Shown here: positions 25,801 through 32,319 of the stretch, piece after piece
Layout of the letters: each line of letters begins with the position of its first letter
Numbering within the stretch: the first letter of the stretch is position 1
From: Chloroflexota bacterium
GTDB lineage: Bacteria > Chloroflexota > Anaerolineae > Promineifilales > Promineifilaceae
Assembly (NCBI GenBank): GCA_018004935.1
Contig: JAGNBF010000061.1
Span: 1 to 45,704, forward strand
Reading direction: 5' to 3'
DNA: 45,704 bases
The notes under the pieces: model-generated
What the model was told of the DNA's origin: nothing
What the model saw: only the letters and a program-made list of their open reading frames with translations
The model's database searches: none
Translations under genes and position numbers: made by a program

Positions 25801-26196
25801 GAGGTCGCGGTGGATGATGCCTTGTTTGTGGGCACTATCCAGAGCGGCGGCAATTTTTTCCAGAATAGGCAGAGCGTCAGTGATGTTCATTGGCCCTGGG
25901 GCTAACCGCTGGCTGAGGGTTCCGCCGCGCATGAGGCGCATGACCAGATAGGGTTGGCCCTGGTATTCGCCGTAGTCATAGACAGGTACGATGTTGGGGT
26001 GGTTGAGTCGGGCTACGGTTTGGGCCTCACGCTCGAAGCGGCCGCGTAACGCCGCATTATCTAGCAAGGTTTGGGGCACAATTTTCAGGGCAACTTCGCG
26101 CCCCGTGTTGGGGTCAAGGGCCAGATAGACAACGGACATCCCCCCCCGTCCGAGTTCGGATAAAATCTGGTAACGGTCAATTTTTTCTGGAACCAT
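22846..26196 (-). CDS. Serine/threonine kinase with an extended WD40 region (second paralogue)
   Basis: 1116 aa. The kinase domain has the same numbering as its neighbour: LGRGGMSVVY, K38 in VALKIV, D131 in HRDLKPDN, DFG 149-151. One membrane helix lies at about 280-305 (LLVAGFMAVCLFAAATGAGY), followed by a long linker of PTPTSTPNPTATATATPT type (about 315-395), and then about 14 to 16 WD40-like repeats, most with AWSPDG or AWSLDG. The first repeats align with those of the downstream kinase (AVSPDG after a linker), so the two genes are paralogues that diverged in the sensor part. The longer C-terminus includes a less regular end. Likely substrates are unknown. The ATG at 26196 lacks a clear Shine-Dalgarno. 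Confidence 0.94.
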   Translation of the reverse strand: MVPEKIDRYQILSELGRGGMSVVYLALDPNTGREVALKIVPQTLLDNAALRGRFEREAQTVARLNHPNIVPVYDYGEYQGQPYLVMRLMRGGTLSQRLAPGPMNITDALPILEKIAAALDSAHKQGIIHRDLKPDNILFDQFGNPYLSDFGIVKLAGSSATLTEGSVIGTPGYISPEQAHGLQEIDGRADLYSLGVIFFEMITGTRPYEGDTTLQVIVQHIQAPIPSATARNQKLPPATNTLINRALAKQPSQRFQTAVDLVAAIAALQTQKPTPRRRVGRWLLVAGFMAVCLFAAATGAGYIFLRTGTLPATSVPQALVPLGFISPTPTSTPNPTATATATPTDAPTATNTPLPTATHTPTLAPTFTPTLTPAPTTGGTATPLPTAIPTQAALNATNLDRLVEYANLAPQLPIENLAVSPDGAFTAIASGNGLELFQTIDLSLLQQWPIVASTDVPLVWSPDSQLLLVVDQAGQLLVWDRRAPADMTPVLTGGSQLLTFAWSPGNESRWLAAGSQDRQVYVWIVGDWSNPLVLSGHTEAVTHLAWSPTGEMALASGSTDNTARLWDITTSGGLSGSERLTLSGLGTDVQTLAWSPDGQMVALYGYGLAMWWNAIDGTQLDRRVNVAAIVWWPDSTHIGLVMGNDIAVRTASGDEAYFLRGHTGAITTLAFSPTNPELLLTSGRDRTIRFWNITNQTTVLTIPAQPELFTQINWSPDGRQLVTAATHTVQIWDTTSGAAAAQFPGHYLARQANWVSETAILTLGGIDNLVRVWDTTSQQPLALLATHSAQTAIRSIAWSPNNQTLAVLSNDDVVRLWDVTTGQPTQALFGHIIQAEPDGLNNTARPVNDMAWSLDGSQLITAGSDGTARVWDVVTGRQVAVLTHSLPVWVVSWSPDGRKIITASSDAVEGTGHLRMWDSNGYDLLWDQDNTVINIANIIWSPDSSKIAVGGWAGSGGVQIWDAAAGSSLDWFALTDRTLVVGDLAWSLDNARLITTARNEGTVHFWDAAVFGNAINNFSSLVQNVNSRGLQQLLLLPPDGVYLLTLSNNGELRSWRVNGEGQVEDGVVLPEAFRQGYARADVTYLGRRHYLALSPNGQQLALVTAQQTMQILVIAP

Positions 26197-26600
26197 AACA
26201 TCGCCTGGATTGACTGGAACTAAGTGAACATCTAAAAATAACTTCCCGATTTAGACCTGACAGGTTTCCGAAAACCTGTCAGGTCTGTGCGGAACTTATT
26301 TTTGGACGATTACTAAGGATTCACTTGAAATTGAGTAGAGTGGTGCGGTCAGGAGACCGGCCACAGCAAATTGGGAAATTATTTTTGGTCAATTATGTAG
26401 GGCAGTCGTTGTGGTGGCCCCTGGGTGGGCAGGCACAAGGCCAACCCTTACATGTACTGGCAACGGGCATGATCCAAGGTTTTTTCGCCCTGTCACGATT
26501 GCTTTGTCGCCGTGTCGGGCACAGCCCCAGCCCTCAAATTCCGAAAGATCCCGAATTAGCACGAAAAAAGCAGTGATAGGGGATATTATAGCAGAGCTTT
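26197..26600. repeat. Spacer with one arm of a perfect 98-bp inverted repeat and a dispersed repeat
   Basis: 26220-26317 is 98 bp with an exact reverse-complement copy at 30712-30809. Its centre is the palindrome AGACCTGACAGG...CCTGTCAGGTCT (26253-26286). Directly after it, about 26318-26400, lies a copy of the GGTCAGGAGACCGGCCACAG element, then a degenerate copy of the GGGCAGGCACAAGGCC repeat (about 26398-26550). No gene is visible. Confidence 0.85.
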
Positions 26601-27095
26601 TTACCACCCCGTTGTACCAGGTTCACCTTTGAAGGGGCCGACGATGTTGCGGGTGATCCAGCCACCGTAAAAGTTGCCGGGTTGCGGCCGCGCTACCTCC
26701 CCATCTACCAGACAGGCATCCATGGGGTGGGCATAAAAGGCAACATACCCGGCTATCCCCTTAAACGCCGGGGTTGGGTTGGGGTAAGTCCAACCCACCC
26801 GTTCTGCTACTTTATCACCAACACGCAACGTCAAATAAGTGGCCTGACCTTTCCATTCACACCAGGATGACCCTGTTGCTGGGCGCACATATTCCTGGCG
26901 TATGTCTTCTACAGGCAAATAGTACACAGGCGGGTGGCTCGTTTCTAAAACACGAAAGGCGTTATGGGTATCGGCGATAGTAACGCCGTTAAAGATAATC
27001 TGTATATGATGATTGACGCGTTCCAGGCGAGGCGGCCGCGGATAATCCCAAACGGATTCTTGACCAGGGCCAGGGGGTATGGGGACAGGTTTCAT
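26601..27095 (-). CDS. DUF427-domain protein
   Basis: 164 aa from the ATG at 27095 with GGGAG upstream; an upstream ATG at 27131 would add 12 residues of unlike sequence. The DUF427 marks are clear: VRVVFNGVTIADT-like start (HIQIIFNGVTIADT), LETSHPPVYYLPVEDI, SSWCEWKGQATYL and AFYAHPMDACLVDGE. The family is compact and beta-rich (an Mss4-like fold); its biochemical role is not established. The gene is followed downstream by repeats and preceded by an NmrA-like gene 84 bp away on the same strand, so both may be one unit. An octamer lies near each end of the gene. Confidence 0.92.
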   Translation of the reverse strand: MKPVPIPPGPGQESVWDYPRPPRLERVNHHIQIIFNGVTIADTHNAFRVLETSHPPVYYLPVEDIRQEYVRPATGSSWCEWKGQATYLTLRVGDKVAERVGWTYPNPTPAFKGIAGYVAFYAHPMDACLVDGEVARPQPGNFYGGWITRNIVGPFKGEPGTTGW

Positions 27096-27179
27096 GGTGT
27101 GGGGTACTCCCAAAAGGTTAATTTCAAACACAAGTCGCCAAACTTCAAATACATACCATTAAACTATAAACACACGCTG

Positions 27180-28034
27180 TTAATCGTCAAGCGGCAAGCT
27201 GGCAAAAAAAGATTCCAACGAGGTAGGCGGCCGCGAAAGGAGCAGGTTGAGTATAGTAGGGTTTCCTTCCAGTCCATAGGCGGCATAATAATGAAACATC
27301 TTAACCAGGGTATCCAGGGCATAAGCAGACAAAGTAGCCCCAACCTGCCATCGCCACTCCTCCAACGGAATCTCTGTAGCGACAACCGGGCGGTCTAGCA
27401 CCTGGCTTAACAGTGCCGCGACCTGGGTTTGGGTAAGCGGCCGCGTGCCTACTAATTCATAAGTGGCATAGTTATGACCCGGCTCGGTCAACACCCTGGC
27501 CGCCACTTCAGCCACATCACGCAAGTCTACAAGGCTCAGCCGCGTGGTGATAGGGTAGGGATTGGCCAGGATACCCTGTTGCGTGATTCGTGACCAACCC
27601 GCCAGTATATTTTGCATGTAAGCGGCGGGTTGCAAAATTGTATAAGGGATACCGGCGGTAAACAGTTTTTCTTCCAACTGATTTTTCTGCCAGTGGTGGG
27701 GCATTTCGTGGGTTTGGGGGTGTAAGACGGAATGGTAAACCAGGTGCGAGAGGGTGTGCTGATGCGCGGCCGCGAGCAATTTCTCCCCTATACCCAGTTC
27801 ATTGGGGTGCATATTAGGGCAAATGTGATAAACGGCTCGCACCCCAGCCAACGCCTGGCGCAAATCATTCTCATTAGCCATATCCCCCTGATACACAGCC
27901 ATAACCCCCGCCTGCCTGACCGCTTGCGCCTGCCCTTCATGACGCACCATCGCCCGCACCGCCGCCCCTCGTGCCACCAACGCCCGAATAACGGCCTGCC
28001 CCGTTTTACCGCCTGCGCCCGTAACAAGTATCAT
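27180..28034 (-). CDS. NmrA/SDR-like NAD(P)-binding protein
   Basis: 284 aa. The N-terminus ILVTGAGGKTGQAVIRALVARG is the atypical SDR Rossmann motif GAxGxxG, followed by RAMVRHEGQ and GDMANENDLRQALAGVRAVYHI, the pattern of NmrA-like and quinone-reductase-2 proteins. LVYHSVLHP and EEKLFTAGIPYTILQPAAYMQN fill the mid part. It lacks the classical YxxxK. It may be an NAD(P)-dependent sensor or a reductase such as a YtfG-type enzyme. It likely shares a transcript with the DUF427 gene downstream. Confidence 0.9.
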   Translation of the reverse strand: MILVTGAGGKTGQAVIRALVARGAAVRAMVRHEGQAQAVRQAGVMAVYQGDMANENDLRQALAGVRAVYHICPNMHPNELGIGEKLLAAAHQHTLSHLVYHSVLHPQTHEMPHHWQKNQLEEKLFTAGIPYTILQPAAYMQNILAGWSRITQQGILANPYPITTRLSLVDLRDVAEVAARVLTEPGHNYATYELVGTRPLTQTQVAALLSQVLDRPVVATEIPLEEWRWQVGATLSAYALDTLVKMFHYYAAYGLEGNPTILNLLLSRPPTSLESFFASLPLDD

Positions 28035-28454
28035 TTCCCGTCCCTCATAAATACAGCAATTCTCAATTTAACAAATGAATACCGGTATAGAGCTTCCCCC
28101 ACCCTAACCCCGCCTCCAGGGGCGGAAACTTTTTCTCGTGTCATTTTTCGCGGGCGGACGCCCGCGAAAAATGACACGATTGGTAAATTGCCCAGTGGAT
28201 GATTTACCAAAGGGTGTGGCTCATTTCGGTTGAGGGAAGAAAATAAGTTCTTTGGGGTTTCGTGGGGTACGGGCAACCGTTGTGGTTGCCCACACGGGGC
28301 AGGCACAAAGCCAGCCTGTACATCTGCTGTCAACCCCTAAATTCCCCAAGACTCATTATTCAACTCATTTGCAACACACCCTTTACCAAATCGTTCTACA
28401 AATTAGTAAAGTTGACCTGAACCATGCCAATAGCTTAAACATTTGCGGGGCCGT
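28035..28454. repeat. Spacer with two dispersed repeat families
   Basis: About 28053-28185 is a 130-bp composite (CAGCAATTCTCAATTT, then CCCCCACCCTAACCCCGCC, then a hairpin TTTTTCGCGGGCG ... CGCCCGCGAAAAA) with a second copy at about 31310-31447. About 28246-28360 is a copy of the GGGGTACGGGCAACC ... GGGGCAGGCACAA family (others at 36376 and 39150). At 28376-28400 comes a half-site of the GTAGGxCGATTTGGTAAA hairpin. No gene is visible. Confidence 0.8.
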
Positions 28455-30350
28455 CTACTGTTCACCACCAACCGGTAATCCTGCCAGAGCCATAATCTTC
28501 AGGGCATTGGTAGTGGGGCAGGGGCCAGAACGTAGTTTGTAATCAAAGATCATCTGCCCATCACGCACTTCTTCGCGAAAATGAATGTTGTGCATGGTCG
28601 TCGTTGTTTCCGCCAATTGGACAAGCTCCAGGTCATGAGTAGCCACCATGCCCAGACCATTGTGATTGACCAGGTGTTTTAATACCGCACGACTGCCAAT
28701 AAGCCGTTCCCGGTTATTGGTGCCCCGAAAAATCTCATCTATGAAGAAAAAGAGGGGCTGGGAATGCGGCCGCGCTAACTCATCCAACAATAGCTTTAAA
28801 CGGCGCACTTCGGCATAAAAATAAGAAATACCATCGGCCAGAGAGTCAGTTACACGGATGCAGGTGAAAAGGCGACCTGGCGTTACGGTAAAGGCGCGGG
28901 CGTCCACCGGGCCACCGGCATAAGCCAAAACCAGATTCAGGCCAATTGTCCGTAAAAACGTGCTTTTCCCGGCCATATTGGAGCCGGTAATCAAAAATAC
29001 CTGCCCCACCTGCGTAAAGACAAAGTCATTACGCACCTTCTCCTTATCAGAAATCAGCGGATGCCCCAGACTGGTGGCGCTAAAGGGAGCCACTGGCACT
29101 CTGATACTCCCGTGGGATGTTTCCGTGGTCTGGAAAACGGGTAAAACGGTGTGCGGATTAAGATACCCCCAATTTGCCAGCCCGCTCAGCGCTTCCAACT
29201 CGTGCCATACATTCAGCCAGACGGGTAACTCGCGGGCCAAATCCGCTTTTGCCTGCTCCAGTCGGTACGTGAAGTAAAAATCCCAGGGAAAGAAAGCATT
29301 GAGCAGAAGCCAGACAACAGGATTGCCTCGTACGCCAGTTGCATTAACGATGTGGCTCACCCGTCGCAAATAGTGGGAAGGGCGTTGCTCCTGGCGCAGA
29401 AAGGGGGCACAAAGTTGACGCAAATGGGGAGTACGGGTGTAATCGGTTTTCTCCAGGTGGGCAAAAACGAGTAACCATTGTTCCAGCATGTCACGCAACG
29501 CGGCCGCGTCCTTAAACACATCGCCCAACTGTTGCCCTACGATCCCCCCCACGGCCAGGGCCAGCAGAACTCCAATCGGCCAGATGGGGACAATGAGACC
29601 CGCCAGGCTTAATCCCAGAAGAAGGATGTTGCCCGCGGCCGCGACCAGCAAAACCACCAGCCAACGACGGGCAAAAGGGAGTGTGGATGGGTGAGCCACA
29701 AGCGGGAAATACCCGACAGTGCTCCCCGCTTCACTGCTATTTTTACGCGCCTTCAACTGCCCGGCCAACGCCAATTTATCCCGAAAAAGGACACGCGGCC
29801 GCAGTTCCGCCACCAAAATTTGCCGTCGTTGCACCGTTGCCGGATCTGCAACTCCAGCAATAAGCCATTGGCGCAACCTTTCCCGGCTCGCCAGCGCTAC
29901 CCCTACATCCAGCACTCGATGCAGGCCCCACTTTCCCTGCAAATCCAGGTCAATCTCCAGGGCATGACGCTCCGATTGGGCAACAGTCAACGGCGCAGGC
30001 AAATGCTCCCAATCCAGCGCCATCCGCGCCAGATGGGTTTGTTTGATCGCCTGCCATGTTTCATAACGCAAAATCGTCTGCTCTACCCGCTGATGCCAGA
30101 CCACAACAGCCACAAAAGTCATCGTGGTTACCAATAACCCTACCCACAACCAACCTGGCCCCGAGGTAAAAAAGGCCAGCGCACTCAACCCCATACCCCC
30201 AAGAAAAACAAGTAAACGCAAGGTGGAAATGCGGCCGCTTACCTGCCGCCAGACATTTAATCGCCCCTCCACTCGTTTTACCTGCCTTTGTAAAACCCGT
30301 TCTCTTTGTTGCTTTTTTTGGTACATACTTGACTCATTCTCAAAAACCAT
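28455..30350 (-). CDS. Membrane-associated MutS-like ATPase
   Basis: 631 aa (start at 30350; the ATG at 30326 is also possible, and neither has a strong Shine-Dalgarno). The C-terminal third is a MutS domain V ATPase: Walker A ITGSNMAGKSTFL (456-463), Walker B LFFFIDEIFRGTNNRER (D538, E539) and the switch histidine VATHD (H572). The N-terminal part has no mismatch-recognition domain. It has hydrophobic pairs near 43-84 and 229-272, so the protein is probably membrane-bound, with a coiled or helical region between them that resembles MutS core helices. Such MutS-like proteins are known in several phyla but their task is unclear; it is not replicative mismatch repair MutS. No mutL neighbour is present. 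Confidence 0.88.
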   Translation of the reverse strand: MVFENESSMYQKKQQRERVLQRQVKRVEGRLNVWRQVSGRISTLRLLVFLGGMGLSALAFFTSGPGWLWVGLLVTTMTFVAVVVWHQRVEQTILRYETWQAIKQTHLARMALDWEHLPAPLTVAQSERHALEIDLDLQGKWGLHRVLDVGVALASRERLRQWLIAGVADPATVQRRQILVAELRPRVLFRDKLALAGQLKARKNSSEAGSTVGYFPLVAHPSTLPFARRWLVVLLVAAAGNILLLGLSLAGLIVPIWPIGVLLALAVGGIVGQQLGDVFKDAAALRDMLEQWLLVFAHLEKTDYTRTPHLRQLCAPFLRQEQRPSHYLRRVSHIVNATGVRGNPVVWLLLNAFFPWDFYFTYRLEQAKADLARELPVWLNVWHELEALSGLANWGYLNPHTVLPVFQTTETSHGSIRVPVAPFSATSLGHPLISDKEKVRNDFVFTQVGQVFLITGSNMAGKSTFLRTIGLNLVLAYAGGPVDARAFTVTPGRLFTCIRVTDSLADGISYFYAEVRRLKLLLDELARPHSQPLFFFIDEIFRGTNNRERLIGSRAVLKHLVNHNGLGMVATHDLELVQLAETTTTMHNIHFREEVRDGQMIFDYKLRSGPCPTTNALKIMALAGLPVGGEQ

Positions 30351-30866
30351 ATAAGCGTTCAGTCGGGTTACATCGTAAGCGTTCAGTCATATCTATTCAT
30401 CCACCAGACCCGCCCGGTCGTAAACGACCGCGCTATGGTGACAAAGGCCGCTGGCCTGGGCTTTTAGCCCGCAAAGCTCCATAGGTTTAGCCCGGTGGTT
30501 TGACCGCCGGGCGGGGTAACTGAACGCTTACGTTACATCAACGGATTTTCCAGAGGTCGTCTTTAATCCGTTCCTTTCTAAATCCGCTGAAGTAATCCAA
30601 AACGGCCTAAAACCGTCTCTGAACTGAACGGTTACAAAACCATCATTAAACAGGCGCATTGTTGGGACACAATTAAACCGGTCGCGTCACTTAGGCATCA
30701 TTCGTTTTTAACTTAGTAATCGTCCAAAAATAAGTTCCGCACAGACCTGACAGGTTTTCGGAAACCTGTCAGGTCTAAATCGGGAAGTTATTTTTAGATG
30801 TTCACTTAGCGATTCGCTGTGGCCCGTCTCCTGACCGTGCCACCCTCATTATTTCTGAACGATGAC
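30351..30866. repeat. Repeat-filled spacer with the second 98-bp inverted repeat arm
   Basis: About 30405-30530 holds GC-rich inverted stretches (GCCCGGTGGTTTGACCGCCGGGC) related to 35821-35957. 30712-30809 is the exact reverse complement of 26220-26317, and 30810-30869 is an inverted copy of the GGTCAGGAGACCGG element. AAATCCGCTGAAGTAATCC and following bases (30590-30700) show no feature I recognise. No gene is visible. Confidence 0.8.
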
Positions 30867-31211
30867 TTACTTTTGCTCTTCAGCCATTGATCGAGCATAT
30901 CTATAACTCGAGATAAAACCGGGTACAAGCACCCCAATGAGAACACCCAGGCAGGCCAGGGCATAGAAATCCACCGACAAACCAGGAACAAAATATAACC
31001 CTATAGCTGTCAGCAAAACACTGACACCCCCCGCCGCCAACCATTTGGCCGCATACTTATTGGTGGCATACCATATGCGCTCATCATTGAAAACGGGGGT
31101 CAACCGAAAACCATAAAATGGGTTAGGGCGAATTTTTTGCCCAATCAACGGCAAAGACAGCCCAATAAGGAAAAGGCTACCCACCACATAAAAGAGGAGA
31201 AGTGTGCGCAT
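30867..31211 (-). CDS. SdpI/YhfL-family membrane protein
   Basis: 114 aa from ATG 31211, placing a hydrophobic helix first (LLLFYVVGSLFLIGLSLPLI); a start at 31259 would add 16 polar residues. Three membrane helices (about 3-22, 58-78, 83-103). The conserved segment between the first two, NPFYGFRLTPVFNDERIWYATNKYAAKWL, is shown here by GFRLTPVFNDERIWYATN and is the signature of the SdpI/YhfL family. In Bacillus SdpI gives immunity to the SdpC toxin, but short family members without the regulator partner are common and of unknown function. It stands alone between repeat spacers. Confidence 0.82.
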   Translation of the reverse strand: MRTLLLFYVVGSLFLIGLSLPLIGQKIRPNPFYGFRLTPVFNDERIWYATNKYAAKWLAAGGVSVLLTAIGLYFVPGLSVDFYALACLGVLIGVLVPGFISSYRYARSMAEEQK

Positions 31212-31648
31212 GATTTCATCCAGTGCCACCCATATCCGTGACGAAACCCTCAGAATCATTTGCTATTGTATTACCCTATACGCCAGGGGCAACCCTCTCT
31301 AGGGCAATGTAGCAATTCTCAATTTAGCAAGGGTTATTGAAATTAATACCGGTGTTGAGCTTCCCCCACCCCTAACCCCGCCCCCAGGGGCGGGGAACTA
31401 TTTCTGGTGCGGTTTGGCGGGCGTCTGCCCGCCAAACCGCACCATTTGTTTCCCCGGGATGGGGTCTTCTGCCCAGGCTTACTCAGCAGTTGCCGCCAAC
31501 AAAATGTCATTTTATAACCGTGGTAAGTATAGATACTATTTTTTAAGGTTTTACATCAAACAGGTATGTGTTAGAATATTATCTAATTCGTGCACGGTTA
31601 TTTTGCTAGCTTTAGAAGATTTTCCGTTTGATCCTGGACAATAGGGTG

Positions 31649-31735
31649 TATCAGTAATGACTTTCCGAAGGTTTATGTCAACTGATGACTCAGAGAGGGA
31701 AACCTTTGGAAGGTTTCCAAATGCTATTACCGATA
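31649..31735. repeat. 87-bp element with 11-bp terminal inverted repeats, copy 1
   Basis: Starts TATCAGTAATG and ends TATTACCGATA (two mismatches to a perfect inversion). The interior has GGTTTATGTCAACTG and a GAAACCTTTGGAAGG region. It pairs with copy 2 in length, ends and most interior bases. The outside context CAATAG is also shared, so about ten bases left of the end belong to the repeat or to a common target. Confidence 0.75.
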
Positions 31736-31889
31736 ATATCTAATGTCCGGACCCCATAATAGCCAGCCCGCTTCTCTACCTTATTTATCTACTTCCTCAC
31801 CAAGATCTGGAAAGATTTGCCCTCGGCATTAACCCAACTTCTTTTCAGGAATTGTTTATCGGTGAAGATGTGCCTTGTTCAATAGAGTT

Positions 31890-31976
31890 TATCGGTAATA
31901 ACCTTCCAGAGGTTTATGTCAACTGGCTACGCAAAGGTACAAACCTTCTGAAGGTTTCCAAATGCTATTACCGATA
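31890..31976. repeat. 87-bp element with 11-bp terminal inverted repeats, copy 2
   Basis: TATCGGTAATA (31890-31900) and TATTACCGATA (31966-31976) are exact reverse complements. The interior shares GGTTTATGTCAACTG and GAAGGTTTCCAAATGC with copy 1. Size and ends suggest a non-autonomous, MITE-like element, though no target-site duplication was certain. Confidence 0.78.
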
Positions 31977-32319
31977 ATGTCTAATCCATTACTGCGGTTC
32001 TTTCGGAATTCTGCGGGTTTCTTACGTATAAGGGATGGGAATTAAATAACTTAGGATTTACACGCTGTGGCCGGTGTCCTCACCAAGCCACAACGAGCAT
32101 GGTCAGGAAATCGGCTCGAGCGACCTCGTAAGTCCTGAACTTTCAAGAGTGGCACACCACAGCAAATGTTCAAGTTATTTGATCGCTGATCCTGAGTGGG
32201 TATAAGTTGGTATTCAATAAGGGCGTCCATAAAGGCTCCACCTTTATTGTTATTGACGCACCGGGAATGCCCAAGAATCTTCATAGTTGCTTTCCCAGCT
32301 AACTGAAGGAGTATGATAT

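Larger units (their letters stand above)
31212..32319. other. 1.1-kb gene-poor spacer upstream of the metalloprotease
   Basis: No convincing gene. It contains a second copy of the CAGCAATTCTCAATTT/CCCCCACCC composite (about 31310-31447), an AT-rich stretch (31495-31630), two 87-bp inverted-repeat-ended elements (31649-31735 and 31890-31976), and a GCTGTGGCCGGTGTCC repeat (about 32066-32140) related to 8697-8760. The last 20 bases hold the ribosome-binding site GAAGGAG for the metalloprotease. Octamer GCGGCCGC is absent here. Confidence 0.7.
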
